Assembly (NCBI RefSeq): GCF_026309355.1
Contig: NZ_JAPJZK010000001.1
Location: 2,066,501 to 2,130,500, forward strand
Source of the DNA: Spartinivicinus marinus
GTDB lineage: Bacteria > Pseudomonadota > Gammaproteobacteria > Pseudomonadales > Zooshikellaceae
Direction of reading: 5' to 3'
Length of the DNA: 64,000 bases
Part shown: one piece after another, positions 52,154-64,000 of the stretch
Numbering within the stretch: position 1 is the stretch's first letter
How the letters are laid out: each line of letters begins with the position of its first letter
Notes under the pieces: generated by a model
Databases searched by the model: none
What the model saw: only the letters and a program-made list of their open reading frames with translations
Told to the model about the DNA's origin: nothing
Position numbers and translations under genes: made by a program

Positions 52154-53038
52154 CTAGGTCGCTTTTCGCTTACTTTCCAGAACGGCAAATAAACTAGAAG
52201 TATCCCACCGGGAGCCACCCATTGCTTGCACTTCTGAATAAAATTGATCAACCAAAGCAGTAACAGGTAAGTGAGACTGGTTTCGACGCGCTTCATCTAA
52301 AACAATCCCAAGGTCTTTACGCATCCAATCTACCGCAAAACCATGATTATACTCACCAGCTAACATAGTTTGATAGCGGTTTTCCATCTGCCAGGACTGA
52401 GCAGCTCCTTTAGAAATTACCTCAATGACTGCAGCAACATCTAACTCTGCACTTCGGGCAAAATGCATACCTTCAGCCAAGCCTTGTACAACACCAGCAA
52501 TACAAATTTGGTTAACCATTTTGGTCAATTGCCCACTACCAATCCCTCCCATTAATTTCACAAACCTGGCATAGCAATTGAGTAACGGTAATATTTCTGT
52601 AAATTGCTGCTCAGCGCCCCCAACCATTATCGTTAACTGACCATTTTCAGCCCCTGCCTGCCCACCAGATACAGGCGCATCAAAGAAAACTATTTGTTTA
52701 TGCTCTGCTTGTTGAGCTAACTCACTCGCCACTTGAGCAGATGTCGTTGTATGATCAACAAAGATAGCGCCAGGTTTCATAGCAGCAAAAGCCCCTTGCT
52801 CACCCAAAGTCACCTGTCGTAAATCATCGTCATTACCTACACAACAACATACAATGTCAGCCTGCTTTGCTGCTTCAGCAGGTGTTTCTGAATAGCTCCC
52901 CTGATACTCTGCACACCATGCTTTCGCTTTGCTCATCGTTCGATTGTATACGGTTACTTGATAACCAGCCTTAGCCAAATGACCAGCCATTGGAAAGCCC
53001 ATCACGCCCAAACCAATAAATGCAATTTTCTGAGTCAT
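52154..53038 (-). CDS. 3-Hydroxyisobutyrate dehydrogenase family oxidoreductase
   Basis: 294 residues. NAD(P)-binding GLGVMGFPMAGHLAKAG at the N-terminus, substrate-site DAPVSGGQAGAENGQL (about 120-135) and the catalytic Lys in GQLTKMVNQ (about 170-178). The family reduces or oxidises beta-hydroxy acids such as 3-hydroxyisobutyrate, tartronate semialdehyde or glyoxylate; substrate cannot be told from sequence alone. Stand-alone gene on the minus strand. Confidence 0.85.
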   Translation of the reverse strand: MTQKIAFIGLGVMGFPMAGHLAKAGYQVTVYNRTMSKAKAWCAEYQGSYSETPAEAAKQADIVCCCVGNDDDLRQVTLGEQGAFAAMKPGAIFVDHTTTSAQVASELAQQAEHKQIVFFDAPVSGGQAGAENGQLTIMVGGAEQQFTEILPLLNCYARFVKLMGGIGSGQLTKMVNQICIAGVVQGLAEGMHFARSAELDVAAVIEVISKGAAQSWQMENRYQTMLAGEYNHGFAVDWMRKDLGIVLDEARRNQSHLPVTALVDQFYSEVQAMGGSRWDTSSLFAVLESKRKAT

Positions 53039-53127
53039 ATCTCCCCCTGAAGTAGGTAACGCCTAGAATACTATTAGCTTCTATATTGTCTTAATAGATA
53101 CAGTTTTTTGCTTTAGCTAGTATACAG

Positions 53128-54030
53128 ATGACTCATATGAATATTCTCAAGCCAGCACTCTATAACCAAACAATGCTAAGAGTATTATTATTAGTTCTTA
53201 CTAGCACTCTCTTTATTTGGAGCAACAGCTATGCAACTGAAAAAGAGACTATTACCTGGTTTGCCGCTCACTGGCCACCATTGATGATGTTAAGGGGGGA
53301 TGACAAGGGATCAGGAAGAGTGGATATGCGTCTGCAGCTCTATCAATCGAAATTATCTCAATATAATCATAAGATTCTAGAAATGAGTTGGGGCAGGTTT
53401 TGGCATGATATAAAAGCTGGCAAAAAAATTTGTAGCCCCATGCACTTAAAAAAACCAGATCGACTTAAAATTGCTTATTTTTCAACACCAGTCGATGTTG
53501 CTGTATCTCATCGGATTATAATGAAGAAAACTAATGCAGCTTTACTAAATAGCCCTGCATCATACTCAATAATAAAACTTATAACTGATAGAAGATTCAA
53601 AGGTATTGTTGAGAGCCAACGTTCTTATACCAAAGAGCTTGATGAAATATTCACCGGCCACGAAAAGAATAGTAACTTCCAAAAAATTACAATTGCAGCA
53701 GACAGCTTGTTTAAAATGCTTGATCACAACCGTATCAACTACATTATCGAATATCCTTTTATTGCTTCTTATCATGGTAAACAATACTTTAAAAATATAA
53801 ATGATTATGCCAGCATTCAAATTGATGAAATTACGCCCTATTTCTTAGTATATACAGTTTGTCCTAGAAATGACTGGGGTAAACAAGTGATTTCAGACAT
53901 TAACAATATGCTGAAAACCCTAATTCATCAGGAAGAATATAAGAAAATAATTTTTGAAAGCTGGCTAGATAAAAATGACTTGATTCAGATAAAAGACGTG
54001 TACAAAAACCAAATACTTAACCAGATTTAA
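53128..54030 (+). CDS. Periplasmic solute-binding-like protein (TIGR02285 type)
   Basis: About 300 residues; an internal ATG at residue 16 (MLRVLLLV) may be the real start because the signal peptide begins there and ends at SYA. The mature part starts TITWFAAHWPPLMML and has the bilobal binding-protein pattern with MHLKKPDRLKIAYFSTPV and ...IIEYPFIASYHG. Such proteins are related to SBP family 3 and are found in marine gammaproteobacteria, with unknown ligands. It is co-transcribed with the next gene, five bases away. Confidence 0.68.
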   Translation: MTHMNILKPALYNQTMLRVLLLVLTSTLFIWSNSYATEKETITWFAAHWPPLMMLRGDDKGSGRVDMRLQLYQSKLSQYNHKILEMSWGRFWHDIKAGKKICSPMHLKKPDRLKIAYFSTPVDVAVSHRIIMKKTNAALLNSPASYSIIKLITDRRFKGIVESQRSYTKELDEIFTGHEKNSNFQKITIAADSLFKMLDHNRINYIIEYPFIASYHGKQYFKNINDYASIQIDEITPYFLVYTVCPRNDWGKQVISDINNMLKTLIHQEEYKKIIFESWLDKNDLIQIKDVYKNQILNQI

Positions 54031-54035
54031 CTGTT

Positions 54036-54824
54036 ATGCTAAACCACCTGAAAAGCAACAAGTCAACGACCTATTTTATAGGTATTCTTTTTATCATTAT
54101 TTACTGTAATACTGCTTACTCTAATCAACCTGTTAAAGTTGTCGGCACTCCAGAAAAACCTTTTCGTTATAGTGCAGCTAACGGTGAAATTATCGGTATT
54201 GATGCTGAAATTCTTAAGATTGTTTTCAATAAATTATCTATAGCGAGTGAATTCAGACTGATCAATGTTGGCTCCAGAATTATCAAGTTTGCTCAAGAAG
54301 GTAAAGTAGACGTTGTTATGAGTTTTTCAAGAAAAGAGTCTAGAGAATCCTACCTTATTTATCCTCAGATTGCATATAAAGAGTTTACGTGGAATTTTTT
54401 TATTCGCAAAGAAGATGAAAATAAAATTATTTACAATTCTCTTAAAGATTTAGCTAATTTAACTATAGGCGCTACCCAAGATTGGGCTTATACACCAGAA
54501 TTCTGGCAAGCAGAACTTAAGCTAGATATTGTTTCTAACAATGACCTACATATTCCAAAACTACTAAAAAAACGAATCGATATTGTACCGCTTAATACCT
54601 TCCCAACCCTTCTTATATTGCAAGAGCAAGGACTCATGAATCGCATTAGTTTTTTACCTAAACCACTAAAAGCAAAGCCTTACTACAATGCTTTCAGTCG
54701 AGCTTCAAAAAACCCTAACCTGAAAAAAGTGATCGACAATTATGACCCTATCGTTAAACAGTTAATAGATAGTGGCGAAGTTAAAAAACTATATAAAAAG
54801 CACTTAGGAATTGATCGTCTTTAG
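54036..54824 (+). CDS. Periplasmic amino-acid-type binding protein (SBP family 3)
   Basis: 262 residues. A signal peptide (about 1-30, ending AYS) is followed by the SBP-3 pattern: RYSAANGEIIGIDAEILKIVFNKL, KVDVVMSFSRKESRESYL, LANLTIGATQDWAYTPEFW and IDNYDPIVKQLIDSGEVKKLYKKHLG. No permease or ATPase genes are adjacent, so it may act as a sensor or belong to a transporter elsewhere. A repeat fragment (54870-54896) follows. Confidence 0.82.
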   Translation: MLNHLKSNKSTTYFIGILFIIIYCNTAYSNQPVKVVGTPEKPFRYSAANGEIIGIDAEILKIVFNKLSIASEFRLINVGSRIIKFAQEGKVDVVMSFSRKESRESYLIYPQIAYKEFTWNFFIRKEDENKIIYNSLKDLANLTIGATQDWAYTPEFWQAELKLDIVSNNDLHIPKLLKKRIDIVPLNTFPTLLILQEQGLMNRISFLPKPLKAKPYYNAFSRASKNPNLKKVIDNYDPIVKQLIDSGEVKKLYKKHLGIDRL

Positions 54825-54869
54825 TCATGTTAGATAATAATCTAGAGCCAAGTTTCAACGCCAGATTAT

Positions 54870-54896
54870 TATACTCTTCAGAAATGATTTTTATCC
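54870..54896 (-). repeat. MITE-like repeat, right-end fragment H
   Basis: TATACTCTTCAGAAATGATT then TTTATCC, a diverged inverted right terminus like fragment C, between two convergent genes. Confidence 0.5.
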
Positions 54897-54900
54897 TTTG

Positions 54901-55230
54901 CTACCACCCTTCAAAGTTTCCTCTCAAGAAGTAATATTGAAAGCCAGCCTGTTCTATTACCCGCATATTCTGATCAAGCGTTGCCAACAACTGCTCTAAC
55001 TGCTGATCTTTACTGGTATTTACTTGTTTAAGTTTTTCTTTAGCTGCCGACAGCTTCTCAGTTGTTTTTTTATGCACATCAGTGGCAAACTCATCTGCTG
55101 TTTGCTGTAATGATTCCCAAATTCCTTCTGATGCTGGCTTATCTGCTTCACTCGCAAAAGCAGGTGTCAGTAATAAGCTGAAAACAGCAGGCAAATATAA
55201 CTTACGCATTAACATTTTTAGTCCAGGCAT
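54901..55230 (-). CDS. Small exported coiled-coil protein
   Basis: About 109 residues; the start may be the ATG at residue 6 or 8, since MRKLYLPAVFSLLLTPAFA is a complete signal peptide. The mature part is mostly helix (EGIWESLQQTADEFATDVHKKTTEKLSAAKEKLKQ), probably coiled coil, ending in GFQYYFLRGNFEGW. No known family. It lies 30 bases after hemE on the same strand, separated by a hairpin. Confidence 0.5.
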   Translation of the reverse strand: MPGLKMLMRKLYLPAVFSLLLTPAFASEADKPASEGIWESLQQTADEFATDVHKKTTEKLSAAKEKLKQVNTSKDQQLEQLLATLDQNMRVIEQAGFQYYFLRGNFEGW

Positions 55231-55235
55231 ATTGA

Positions 55236-55271
55236 GGGCATCTCTATAAAGAGTAATTTTTAGAGATGCCC
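55236..55271 (-). terminator. Hairpin at the hemE stop
   Basis: GGGCATCTCTA and TAGAGATGCCC form an 11-bp stem overlapping the hemE stop codon. The loop rather than the trailing sequence is T-rich, so it may act as an attenuator before the small exported-protein gene. Confidence 0.5.
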
Positions 55272-56333
55272 TTGATGATAAGGTTGGGATAACTCATGTA
55301 CTGCCTCTACAAAAGCTCCCGCATGTTCAGGCTTCACAAATTGATGAATACCATGACCTAAATTAAATACATGTCCAGAGCCGTTGCCATAAGCTTTTAA
55401 AATAGTCGCAACTTCTTCTCTAATCCGTTTAGGGGATGCATATAACACACAAGGGTCCATGTTACCCTGCAACGCTACTTTATCACCAATTCGAGCACGG
55501 GCATTGTTTATTTCAGTCGTCCAGTCCAATCCAACAGCAGTGCAACCTGTTGCGGCTATTTTTTCAAGCCACTGACCACCATTTTTAGTAAATAGAATAA
55601 CAGGCACTGGCTGGCCATCTTGCTGTTTAATTAAACCATCGACTATTTGTTTCATATAACTCAATGAAAATGCTTGGTATGCGGCTGGACTTAGTACGCC
55701 ACCCCAAGTGTCGAAAATTTGCACTGCCTGAGCACCCGCTTCAATCTGGGCATTTAAATAGGCAGTCACTGCCTGAGCAAGCTTTCCTAACAACTGATGC
55801 AATACTTCTGGCTGGTCATATAACATGGCTTTAATGACCCGAAAATCCTTAGTACTACCACCTTCTATCATATAGGTAGCCAATGTCCAGGGGCTGCCAG
55901 CAAAACCTATTAACGGTACTCGTCCATTCAGCTCTTGACGGATAACTTTCACCGCGTCCATCACATAGCCAAGATCAGCTAATGGATCAGGAATAGGTAG
56001 CGCATTTACATCCGCTTCCGTACGAATAGGCTTTTTAAAACGAGGGCCTTCCCCTTGCTCAAAATAAAGCCCTAAGCCCATAGCATCAGGCACTGTTAGG
56101 ATATCGGAAAACAAAATAGCAGCATCAAGAGGAAAACGGTCTAATGGCTGCAAGGTAACTTCACAGGCCAGTTGAGGGTTTTGACATAAAGCCATAAAGT
56201 CCCCTGCGCTGCTTCTTGTCGCCTTATATTCCGGCAAATAGCGGCCTGCTTGACGCATCATCCAAACTGGGGTTACATCTACGGGTTGTTTAAGTAAAGC
56301 ACGCAAGAAGCGATCATTTTTTAAAGCAGCCAT
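55260..56333 (-). CDS. hemE: Uroporphyrinogen decarboxylase
   Basis: 357 residues, full length. Decarboxylates the four acetate arms of uroporphyrinogen III to coproporphyrinogen III in haem synthesis. Signatures: [15 protein letters not shown] (about 22-36) with the substrate Arg residues, [14 protein letters not shown] with the active-site Asp, [26 protein letters not shown] and [11 protein letters not shown] near the end. Cytoplasmic. Confidence 0.96.
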   Translation of the reverse strand: MAALKNDRFLRALLKQPVDVTPVWMMRQAGRYLPEYKATRSSAGDFMALCQNPQLACEVTLQPLDRFPLDAAILFSDILTVPDAMGLGLYFEQGEGPRFKKPIRTEADVNALPIPDPLADLGYVMDAVKVIRQELNGRVPLIGFAGSPWTLATYMIEGGSTKDFRVIKAMLYDQPEVLHQLLGKLAQAVTAYLNAQIEAGAQAVQIFDTWGGVLSPAAYQAFSLSYMKQIVDGLIKQQDGQPVPVILFTKNGGQWLEKIAATGCTAVGLDWTTEINNARARIGDKVALQGNMDPCVLYASPKRIREEVATILKAYGNGSGHVFNLGHGIHQFVKPEHAGAFVEAVHELSQPYHQGHL

Positions 56334-56895
56334 TTGGAACCTGTCGTCTGTATATCTTGCTAATTTGATAATAAAACTACTACATTTACACCCTTCGCAA
56401 AGGGCACATCAGAAACGATTTTAACAAAACTATAACAGATTCCTTATAGCCTCGCTTAACTTATCTCCGGTAGCTTTCAAATCCCAATCTGATCACTTAT
56501 TGTTCGATATAGGTTTTCATGCCCAGCTTGTTTAACCCAATGCCTTTCAGAGCTATTTGATATATTCATCATTAGCTGTTTATTTAATTTACAACAGCCG
56601 TCTTCTATCATTTTTCATAATCACACCATTTTATATGCTTTTTGTAGACTAAAAACTGTATTTCTATTTTAATAAGATATTAAAAACCGTCTTAGTCAAC
56701 CATACAAGCCAGGTTTTGATTAATATTTAAAAGCAACAAATACCACACAAGTCTTTTAATATTTACTTCTTTATGTTGAAATAAATTACAACCCTCATTT
56801 ATGATGACATGATAACCAATTGATTTATATGTATAAAAAATAGTGGCTTAGATATTGCTCCGCGATTACTGAACTAATTTCAAATGGTGGAGCAC
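56334..56895. other. Intergenic region between hemE and the PEP-CTERM gene
   Basis: Divergent promoter region, AT-rich, with no gene that I can support. It may hold a regulator site for the PEP-CTERM gene, but I recognise none. Confidence 0.4.
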
Positions 56896-57858
56896 ATGAA
56901 ACCCATAAAAACTATTGCCTTGGTCACAGCACTACTACCATTTACCCTAATAAATACGGCGCAAGCCGTGCCAGTTGATAAAGAACTGGCGCTGGTAATT
57001 GATGTATCAAGCAGTATTGATGACACTGAATTTGCGCTACAAATGAATGGTTATGCAGCAGCATTTAAAGACCCTGATGTTATCAATGCTATTCTAGCAT
57101 TACCTAATGGAAATGGTATTGCAGCAGCAGCCTTTCCATTCGCTGCATTTGGCGCTGATGATCCAATGGCTCCCGCCAGCTACGAATTAAACTCTACCCC
57201 TTGGTTTCATATAACAGATGCGATGAGCGCAATGGATTTTGCAAATGCAATTAGCGCAATACCTAATGGTGATGCACAAGGTACTAATATTGCTGGCGGT
57301 GTCGATTCCGCTGTCAATTCTATGTTAAATAACGACTTTGAAGGCGATATGCTAATTGTTGATGTATCAACTGATGGCGTACAAAACCTGTTTAGAGATG
57401 GAGGATTGTGTATTGATATATTTAACCTTCCACCATCAGAAGAAGAGTTATTAGCCTGTTTAGCAGCATTTGACAGTGCAATTAATGGAGCAAGAGATGA
57501 GGCTGACGGGCAAGGAGTCATGATTAATGGTTTAGCTATTACTGACCTTCAAATGGCGGAAGATTATTTATCAGACCTGATCGATATTTTAGGCCAAGAA
57601 ACAGTTGATATGTTAGGTTTACCTGAAAACTTGCAAGAATATTTAGAGTTACATTTAATTACCGAGGAAGGATTTGTTCTTACAACTGAATTCGATGAAA
57701 CACAATTCGCCTCAGCAGTCAAACAAAAAATATTAAATGAAATCTCAACGCCAGATGAGCCAACCCCAATGCCTGAACCTGGTACAGCAGGAATACTTGC
57801 AGTTTGTTTATTAGGTTTATTCTTACACAGAAGAAGGCTACAACAGGTAAAAATTTAA
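56896..57858 (+). CDS. Exported von Willebrand A-like (DUF1194-type) protein with PEP-CTERM sorting signal
   Basis: 320 residues from ATG 56896, which follows GGTGGAG; the upstream ATG at 56884 overlaps that site. Signal peptide about 1-25 (ending AQA). The VWA-type domain begins ALVIDVSSSIDDTEF (the metal-site DxSxS) and includes GTNIAGGVDSA and VDVSTDGVQN, as in DUF1194. The C-terminus is PMPEPGTAGILAVCLLGLFL followed by HRRR: a Pro-Glu-Pro motif, membrane helix and basic end, the PEP-CTERM signal processed by exosortase. It should be displayed on the surface with exopolysaccharide. No exosortase gene is in the window. Confidence 0.85.
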   Translation: MKPIKTIALVTALLPFTLINTAQAVPVDKELALVIDVSSSIDDTEFALQMNGYAAAFKDPDVINAILALPNGNGIAAAAFPFAAFGADDPMAPASYELNSTPWFHITDAMSAMDFANAISAIPNGDAQGTNIAGGVDSAVNSMLNNDFEGDMLIVDVSTDGVQNLFRDGGLCIDIFNLPPSEEELLACLAAFDSAINGARDEADGQGVMINGLAITDLQMAEDYLSDLIDILGQETVDMLGLPENLQEYLELHLITEEGFVLTTEFDETQFASAVKQKILNEISTPDEPTPMPEPGTAGILAVCLLGLFLHRRRLQQVKI

Positions 57859-57902
57859 CAATGAATATAGGATAAAAGACTACCTACTCTTCCAATACTC
57901 TA

Positions 57903-57937
57903 AAAGGGCAAGTCTATAATTTAATGGCTTGCCCTTT
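57903..57937. terminator. Bidirectional terminator
   Basis: AAAGGGCAAG pairs with CTTGCCCTTT over ten base pairs, with A/T flanks on both sides, between the convergent PEP-CTERM and quinone oxidoreductase genes. Confidence 0.7.
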
Positions 57938-57956
57938 GTTATAAAAGTAGTCCTAT

Positions 57957-58934
57957 TTAAGTCGTTAATATAATTTTCCCTGCATGCTTACCGCTTTCCA
58001 TCAATTGATGGGCTTGTTTAGCTTCAGCCAATGGAAAAGTTGAGTGAATGACAGGCTTTACTGCTCCTGAATTTAATAACGGCCAAATTTTTCCTTTTAA
58101 CTCTGCCGCTATTTTAGCTTTATCCTCAACACTTCTTGCCCTTAAAGTAGACCCTGTAATGGTTAGCCTTTTTGACATTATTTGCCATAGTGAAATTTCA
58201 CTAGTTGCACCATGTTGCATACCGATTTGCACCAACCGGCCTTCTACAGCTAAACAAGATAAGTTTCGTGGAAAATAATCACCGCCCACCATATCCAGAA
58301 TTAAACTAACACCCTTACCTTCTGTGTATGCTTTAATTTTTTCAACAAAATCTTCTTCACGGTAATTAATTGCTGCACTGGCACCAAGTTTTAAACATAA
58401 ATCGCACTTTTCTTTGGTACCGGCAGTGGCATATACAGTAGCACCTTTGGCCACCGCTAACTGAATAGCCGTGGTGCCAATACCGCTGGTACCACCATGA
58501 ATTAACAAGGTTTCTCCTGCTGTTAATTGACCTCGCTCAAAAACATTGTGCCAAACGGTGAAAAAAGTTTCGGGCAAAGCCGCAGCTTCAACCATGGAAA
58601 AACTGTCTGGAATCGGTAAGCATAAATCCGCAGCGGCTACAGCAAATTCTGCATAGCCACCACCCGATAATAGTGCACACACTTTATCACCCACTTTCAA
58701 CTGGGTTACATGCTCGCCCACCTTGACTACCTCACCAGCTACTTCTAAACCAGGAATATCAGAAGCACCGGGTGGTGGCGGGTATTTACCTTTTCGTTGC
58801 AATAAATCAGGGGCATTAATACCTGCAGCAGCAACTTTTATTAATACCTCACCAGTTTTAGGCTCAGGCATTTTTCTCTCAGTAATAGAGAGAACGTCAG
58901 GGCCTCCTGGGCCCGTAATTTCTACAGCTTTCAT
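57957..58934 (-). CDS. NAD(P)H-quinone oxidoreductase, zinc-free MDR family
   Basis: 325 residues from ATG 58934. MDR fold: MKAVEITGPGGPDVLS, INAPDLLQRKGKYPPPPG, GLEVAGEVVKVG, and the nucleotide site LIHGGTSGIGTTAIQLAVAKGA (about 145-166). Typical of quinone oxidoreductases of the QOR/PIG3 group, which reduce quinones with NADPH. It starts ten bases after the gltD stop and has no clear ribosome site, so translation may be coupled to gltD. Confidence 0.87.
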   Translation of the reverse strand: MKAVEITGPGGPDVLSITERKMPEPKTGEVLIKVAAAGINAPDLLQRKGKYPPPPGASDIPGLEVAGEVVKVGEHVTQLKVGDKVCALLSGGGYAEFAVAAADLCLPIPDSFSMVEAAALPETFFTVWHNVFERGQLTAGETLLIHGGTSGIGTTAIQLAVAKGATVYATAGTKEKCDLCLKLGASAAINYREEDFVEKIKAYTEGKGVSLILDMVGGDYFPRNLSCLAVEGRLVQIGMQHGATSEISLWQIMSKRLTITGSTLRARSVEDKAKIAAELKGKIWPLLNSGAVKPVIHSTFPLAEAKQAHQLMESGKHAGKIILTT

Positions 58935-58944
58935 AAGCAATATT

Positions 58945-60426
<1,482 letters not shown>

Positions 60427-60504
60427 TTATACGTCATCATTGACCTTAAAAATATACATTATTGAAAGCTCTGCAAAACGTTATGAGCGCAGCAAAGACA
60501 AGGC

Positions 60505-60563
60505 AAAAATTGGCGAAAAAGCGGAGTTTATTAATTATAAATAAGCATTTTGAGCCAATTTTT
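60505..60563. repeat. Second palindromic element in the gltB-gltD gap
   Basis: AAAAATTGGC (60505-60514) pairs with GCCAATTTTT (60554-60563), set in GC-richer sequence CGAAAAAGCGGAGTTTA. Looks like a different interspersed element; no second copy in the window. Confidence 0.5.
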
Positions 60564-60597
60564 AACGCCGTATTTGCAAGCACAATAGTTTTGCCAT

Positions 60598-63500
60598 CTA
60601 CTCGGGACGGGTACGAATACTTGATAGCAATTGGTCTAAGTTCGCGGCTTTCGGTTTAACTAACCAGAACTTACCAACAAAGTCGTACATATCATCGAGA
60701 ATGGTTTTACCCCATTCACTACCCGTCTCCGCTACATATTCCTCAATAATCGTGTAGAGATAGCTTTTGTATTGCTCCATCGCTTCCGTATCAATGCGAT
60801 GAATTTCCACTAACTCATAGTTGTAGCGATCAAAAAAATGTCGATCTAAATCCAGTACATAAGCAAAACCACCGGTCATCCCTGCACCAAAGTTATGCCC
60901 AGCCTGTCCCAATACGGTTACAACCCCCCCCGTCATATATTCACAACAATGGTCGCCTGCTCCCTCCACTACTACATGGGCACCAGAGTTTCTTACCGCC
61001 AGCCGCTCACCCGCTCGACCAGCAGCAAATAACTTGCCTCCTGTAGCGCCGTATAAACAGGTATTCCCTATAATTGCTGTATCTTGAGACTTAAACTCAC
61101 TTTGCTTAGGCGGCACAATCACCAACTTGCCACCTGTCATTCCTTTACCTACATAATCGTTGGCATCCCCTTCCAGGTACATATCCAAACCACCTGCATT
61201 CCACACACCGAATGACTGACCCGCTGTTCCTGTCAGGCTCAAGGTTACAGGGGTGTCAGCCATGCCCTGATTGCCATAACGCTTGGCAATTTCTCCTGAA
61301 AGTCTGGCACCTATCGAACGATCACAGTTACTCACTCGATATTGAAATTCACCACCAACCAGGTTTTCGATAGCGGGCAGAATGTCCTGAACCATTCGTT
61401 CAGCCAACTCACCACGGTCAAACGGATTGTTATGCTCAACCAGACAACGATGAGGTTTGTCTTCAGGGATATGGCTATGATCCAAAATCGGTGACAAATC
61501 CAAGTGCTGCTGTTTAGGGGTAGTGCCTTCAGCACTCTGTAGTAAATCTGTCCGACCAATGATTTCATCCAGGCTGCAATAGCCTAACGATGCTAATAAC
61601 TCCCTCACTTCTTGAGCCATGTAAGTGAAAAAGTTAATCACCATGTCTACCGTGCCGATAAAGTGATGATCACGTAGATGCTTATCCTGAGTAGCCACCC
61701 CTGTGGCACAGTTATTCAAATGACAGATTCGTAAATACTTACAGCCCATTGCCACCATCGGAGTCGTACCAAAGCCAAAACTTTCAGCCCCTAACATGGC
61801 CGCTTTGATAACATCCAATCCCGTTTTCAAACCACCATCAGTTTGGACTCGAACTTTGCCCCGAAGGTCATTCGCTCGTAGCGCCTGATGAGTTTCACTT
61901 AAGCCCAGCTCCCAGGGTGAGCCTGCATAACGAATCGAGCTAAGCGGACTCGCGGCTGTACCGCCGTCATAGCCAGAAATAGTGATTAAATCAGCGTAGG
62001 CTTTTGCCACACCCGCAGCAATAGTGCCTACCCCTGGCTCTGATACCAGTTTGACTGACACCAACGCTTCAGGGTTGATCTGTTTTAAGTCAAAAATAAG
62101 CTGAGCTAAGTCCTCAATCGAATAGATATCGTGGTGAGGAGGCGGTGATATCAAAGTCACCCCTGGTACAGAGTAACGTAAGCGGGCAATTAACTGGTTA
62201 GCTTTACTGCCTGGCAACTGACCACCTTCACCAGGCTTAGCGCCCTGAGCTACTTTAATTTGCAGCACTTCTGCACTCATCAAATAATGAGGTGTCACCC
62301 CAAACCGACCAGAAGCAATCTGCTTAATCTTGGATACCTTATTGGTACCAAACCGAGCCGGATCTTCCCCTCCCTCACCTGAGTTAGAACGAGCCCCCAA
62401 TCGGTTCATTGCCTCTGCCAATGCTTCGTGAGCTTCTGGAGATAATGCTCCCAACGACATGGCCGCACTATCAAAACGGCGAACAATTTGCTCAACTGAC
62501 TCAACTTCATCAATAGTAATAGGCTCTCGATCAGATTCCAGTTTAAATAAGTCTCTGATAGTGGCAACAGGGCGCTCATTCACTAGCCGTGAATAGTCTT
62601 TAAATGCTTGATAATCACTGTTTTTAACCGCTTGTTGTAAAGTCTGTACAACATCAGGATTAAATGCGTGATATTCCATGCCGTGAATATATTTGAGCAA
62701 GCCACCAGGTTGGATTGACTTACGAGGCTTCCAGGCTTCTTTAGCTAATAGCTGCTGTTCATACGAGAAATGCTCAAAATTAGCCCCTTCAATTCGGCTG
62801 GCCACCCCTTTAAAACAAAGCTCTACTACTTCACTGCTAATACCAATGGCTTCAAATAATTGGGCTCCCCGATAGGAAACGATGGTGGAAATCCCCATTT
62901 TTGACAAGATTTTCATCAAGCCTTTATTGATGCCTTTTCGATAGGCTTTAAAAGCTGGAATAGGATCAGCCAGTAATTCTCCGGTTCTGATCAAATCATA
63001 AATCACTTCGTAACTTAAATAGGGATATACAGCAGTTGCACCAAAGCCGATTAATACTGCAAAGTGATGAGGATCTCTGGCAGTAGCCGTTTCTACGACA
63101 ATATTGGTATTACAACGCAAGCCCTTTTCAATTAGATGATGGTGAACGGCACCTGTTGCCATTGCAGCATGAATAGGTAACTGACCTGGTTGAATATTTT
63201 TATCAGTGAAGTGTAAAATCACCTTGCCATCACGAGCGGACTGTTCAGCTTGCTTGCAGACATTTTTAATCGCACTTTCCAGACTTTCCTGTTCGGAATA
63301 ATTAAGCGAAACAGTGGTGGCCTCAAACCCGGGCTTTTCAATATCAAACAGTTTTAAAAACTTGATTGGTGATAAAACCGGTGAACCCAAAATAACCCGC
63401 GCGGCATGTTGCGGGGTTTCTTCAAATGGGTTTTGCTCAGCACCAATACAGGTTTCCAACGACATTACGATCGCTTCTCGCAATGGATCAATCGGCGGGT

Positions 63501-64000
63501 TGGTTACCTGGGCAAACTGCTGGCGAAAATAATCGTAAACCGGGCGCACTCGCTGGGATAATACAGCCATTGGCGTATCATCTCCCATAGAGCCCACCGC
63601 CTCCTGACCACCTTCTGCAAGTGGGCGTAACACCTGGTCTCGCTCTTCGAAAGTAACCTGAAACATTTTCATGTGAGTTTTCAGCTCTTCACGATCAAAG
63701 TGCTGATCAAGCCGATGGGGCTCTTCAAAGTATTTAGATTGAATTCGATAGGCGTGCTCTTTTAACCACTTTTTATAGGGCTGCTTGGTTTTCAGGTAGT
63801 TATCGATGGCTTTGGCTTCATGGATCTGGCCAGTTTCCGTATCAATGGCCAATATTTCACCAGGCCCTACCCGGCCTTTAGCAACTACATCTTCTGGTTG
63901 ATAACCATAAACCCCAATTTCTGAAGAAACCGTAATGTACCCCTGCTTGGTCATTACCCAACGAGAAGGCCGCAAGCCATTTCGGTCCAACATACAGATC
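60598..64000 (-). CDS. gltB: Glutamate synthase large subunit, C-terminal part
   Basis: The 3' 3.4 kb of gltB, about 1134 codons; the frame is still open at base 64000, so the N-terminal amidotransferase domain lies outside. Present are the end of the amidotransferase region ([13 protein letters not shown]), the central domain, the FMN-binding synthase domain ([37 protein letters not shown]), the 3Fe-4S Cys cluster in [15 protein letters not shown], and the C-terminal GXGXG beta-helix domain ([18 protein letters not shown]). Partner of GltD. Confidence 0.96.
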   Translation of the reverse strand, partial: ICMLDRNGLRPSRWVMTKQGYITVSSEIGVYGYQPEDVVAKGRVGPGEILAIDTETGQIHEAKAIDNYLKTKQPYKKWLKEHAYRIQSKYFEEPHRLDQHFDREELKTHMKMFQVTFEERDQVLRPLAEGGQEAVGSMGDDTPMAVLSQRVRPVYDYFRQQFAQVTNPPIDPLREAIVMSLETCIGAEQNPFEETPQHAARVILGSPVLSPIKFLKLFDIEKPGFEATTVSLNYSEQESLESAIKNVCKQAEQSARDGKVILHFTDKNIQPGQLPIHAAMATGAVHHHLIEKGLRCNTNIVVETATARDPHHFAVLIGFGATAVYPYLSYEVIYDLIRTGELLADPIPAFKAYRKGINKGLMKILSKMGISTIVSYRGAQLFEAIGISSEVVELCFKGVASRIEGANFEHFSYEQQLLAKEAWKPRKSIQPGGLLKYIHGMEYHAFNPDVVQTLQQAVKNSDYQAFKDYSRLVNERPVATIRDLFKLESDREPITIDEVESVEQIVRRFDSAAMSLGALSPEAHEALAEAMNRLGARSNSGEGGEDPARFGTNKVSKIKQIASGRFGVTPHYLMSAEVLQIKVAQGAKPGEGGQLPGSKANQLIARLRYSVPGVTLISPPPHHDIYSIEDLAQLIFDLKQINPEALVSVKLVSEPGVGTIAAGVAKAYADLITISGYDGGTAASPLSSIRYAGSPWELGLSETHQALRANDLRGKVRVQTDGGLKTGLDVIKAAMLGAESFGFGTTPMVAMGCKYLRICHLNNCATGVATQDKHLRDHHFIGTVDMVINFFTYMAQEVRELLASLGYCSLDEIIGRTDLLQSAEGTTPKQQHLDLSPILDHSHIPEDKPHRCLVEHNNPFDRGELAERMVQDILPAIENLVGGEFQYRVSNCDRSIGARLSGEIAKRYGNQGMADTPVTLSLTGTAGQSFGVWNAGGLDMYLEGDANDYVGKGMTGGKLVIVPPKQSEFKSQDTAIIGNTCLYGATGGKLFAAGRAGERLAVRNSGAHVVVEGAGDHCCEYMTGGVVTVLGQAGHNFGAGMTGGFAYVLDLDRHFFDRYNYELVEIHRIDTEAMEQYKSYLYTIIEEYVAETGSEWGKTILDDMYDFVGKFWLVKPKAANLDQLLSSIRTRPE

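Overview
The window looks like chromosome from an AT-rich marine gammaproteobacterium. YjjG, RhlE, SelO, GmhA, HemE and GltB/GltD are all of gammaproteobacterial type, and the mix with secreted proteases, a PNGase F-like enzyme and a PEP-CTERM protein recalls Oceanospirillales such as Spartinivicinus or Zooshikella. That placement is an impression from reading, not a search result.

Layout. Bases 1-12.1 kb: a truncated PNGase F-like secreted protein, yjjG, rhlE, then a run of minus-strand genes: a propeptide-less M12-type metalloprotease with carbohydrate-binding modules, its probable membrane-anchored CpaB-like partner, an M9 collagenase-like protease, and a protein-tyrosine-phosphatase-like protein whose catalytic Cys is replaced by Ser. 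Bases 12.5-13.9 kb: selO.

Bases 14.06-29.59 kb are a 15.5 kb integrative element, flanked by a perfect 237-bp direct repeat that duplicates the selO 3' end and the first 73 bases of the next gene. It carries a DUF6538-type tyrosine integrase at its right end, clusters of a TTTTG-TAG-CAAAA site at both ends, a PolA palm-like protein, four KilA-N/BRO-type proteins, a tandem HTH regulator, a serine resolvase with a candidate res site, a class II tRNA-like gene with an 8-bp acceptor stem and a 12-nt anticodon loop, and about 1.1 kb of structured noncoding DNA ending in a terminator. Its cargo is a YaaC-like protein and a PAAR-HNH effector followed by a SUKH-type immunity gene and a second small gene. 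The short motif TTGTGGTCCA recurs between its genes. The element has the look of a phage satellite or an integrative replicon.

Bases 29.6-64 kb return to chromosome: alpha-carbonic anhydrase, cupin, Bcr/CflA transporter, RRM protein, a DUF2157-DUF4401-GDYXXLXY operon, an ABC exporter gene broken by an internal deletion and cut off by an IS30 remnant, a SWIM-SNF2 helicase, gmhA, a beta-propeller phytase, VanZ-like, an orphan hoxX, kynA and a kynureninase-like gene, a 3-hydroxyisobutyrate dehydrogenase family enzyme, two periplasmic binding proteins, hemE, a PEP-CTERM VWA protein, a quinone oxidoreductase, gltD and the 3' part of gltB.

A family of roughly 127-bp MITE-like repeats (imperfect ends TATACCC...TTTTTAGG and an internal hairpin) occurs as three full and at least six partial copies in the chromosomal parts. 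I saw none in the 15.5 kb element. One full copy supplies the last 20 codons and the stop codon of the phytase gene.
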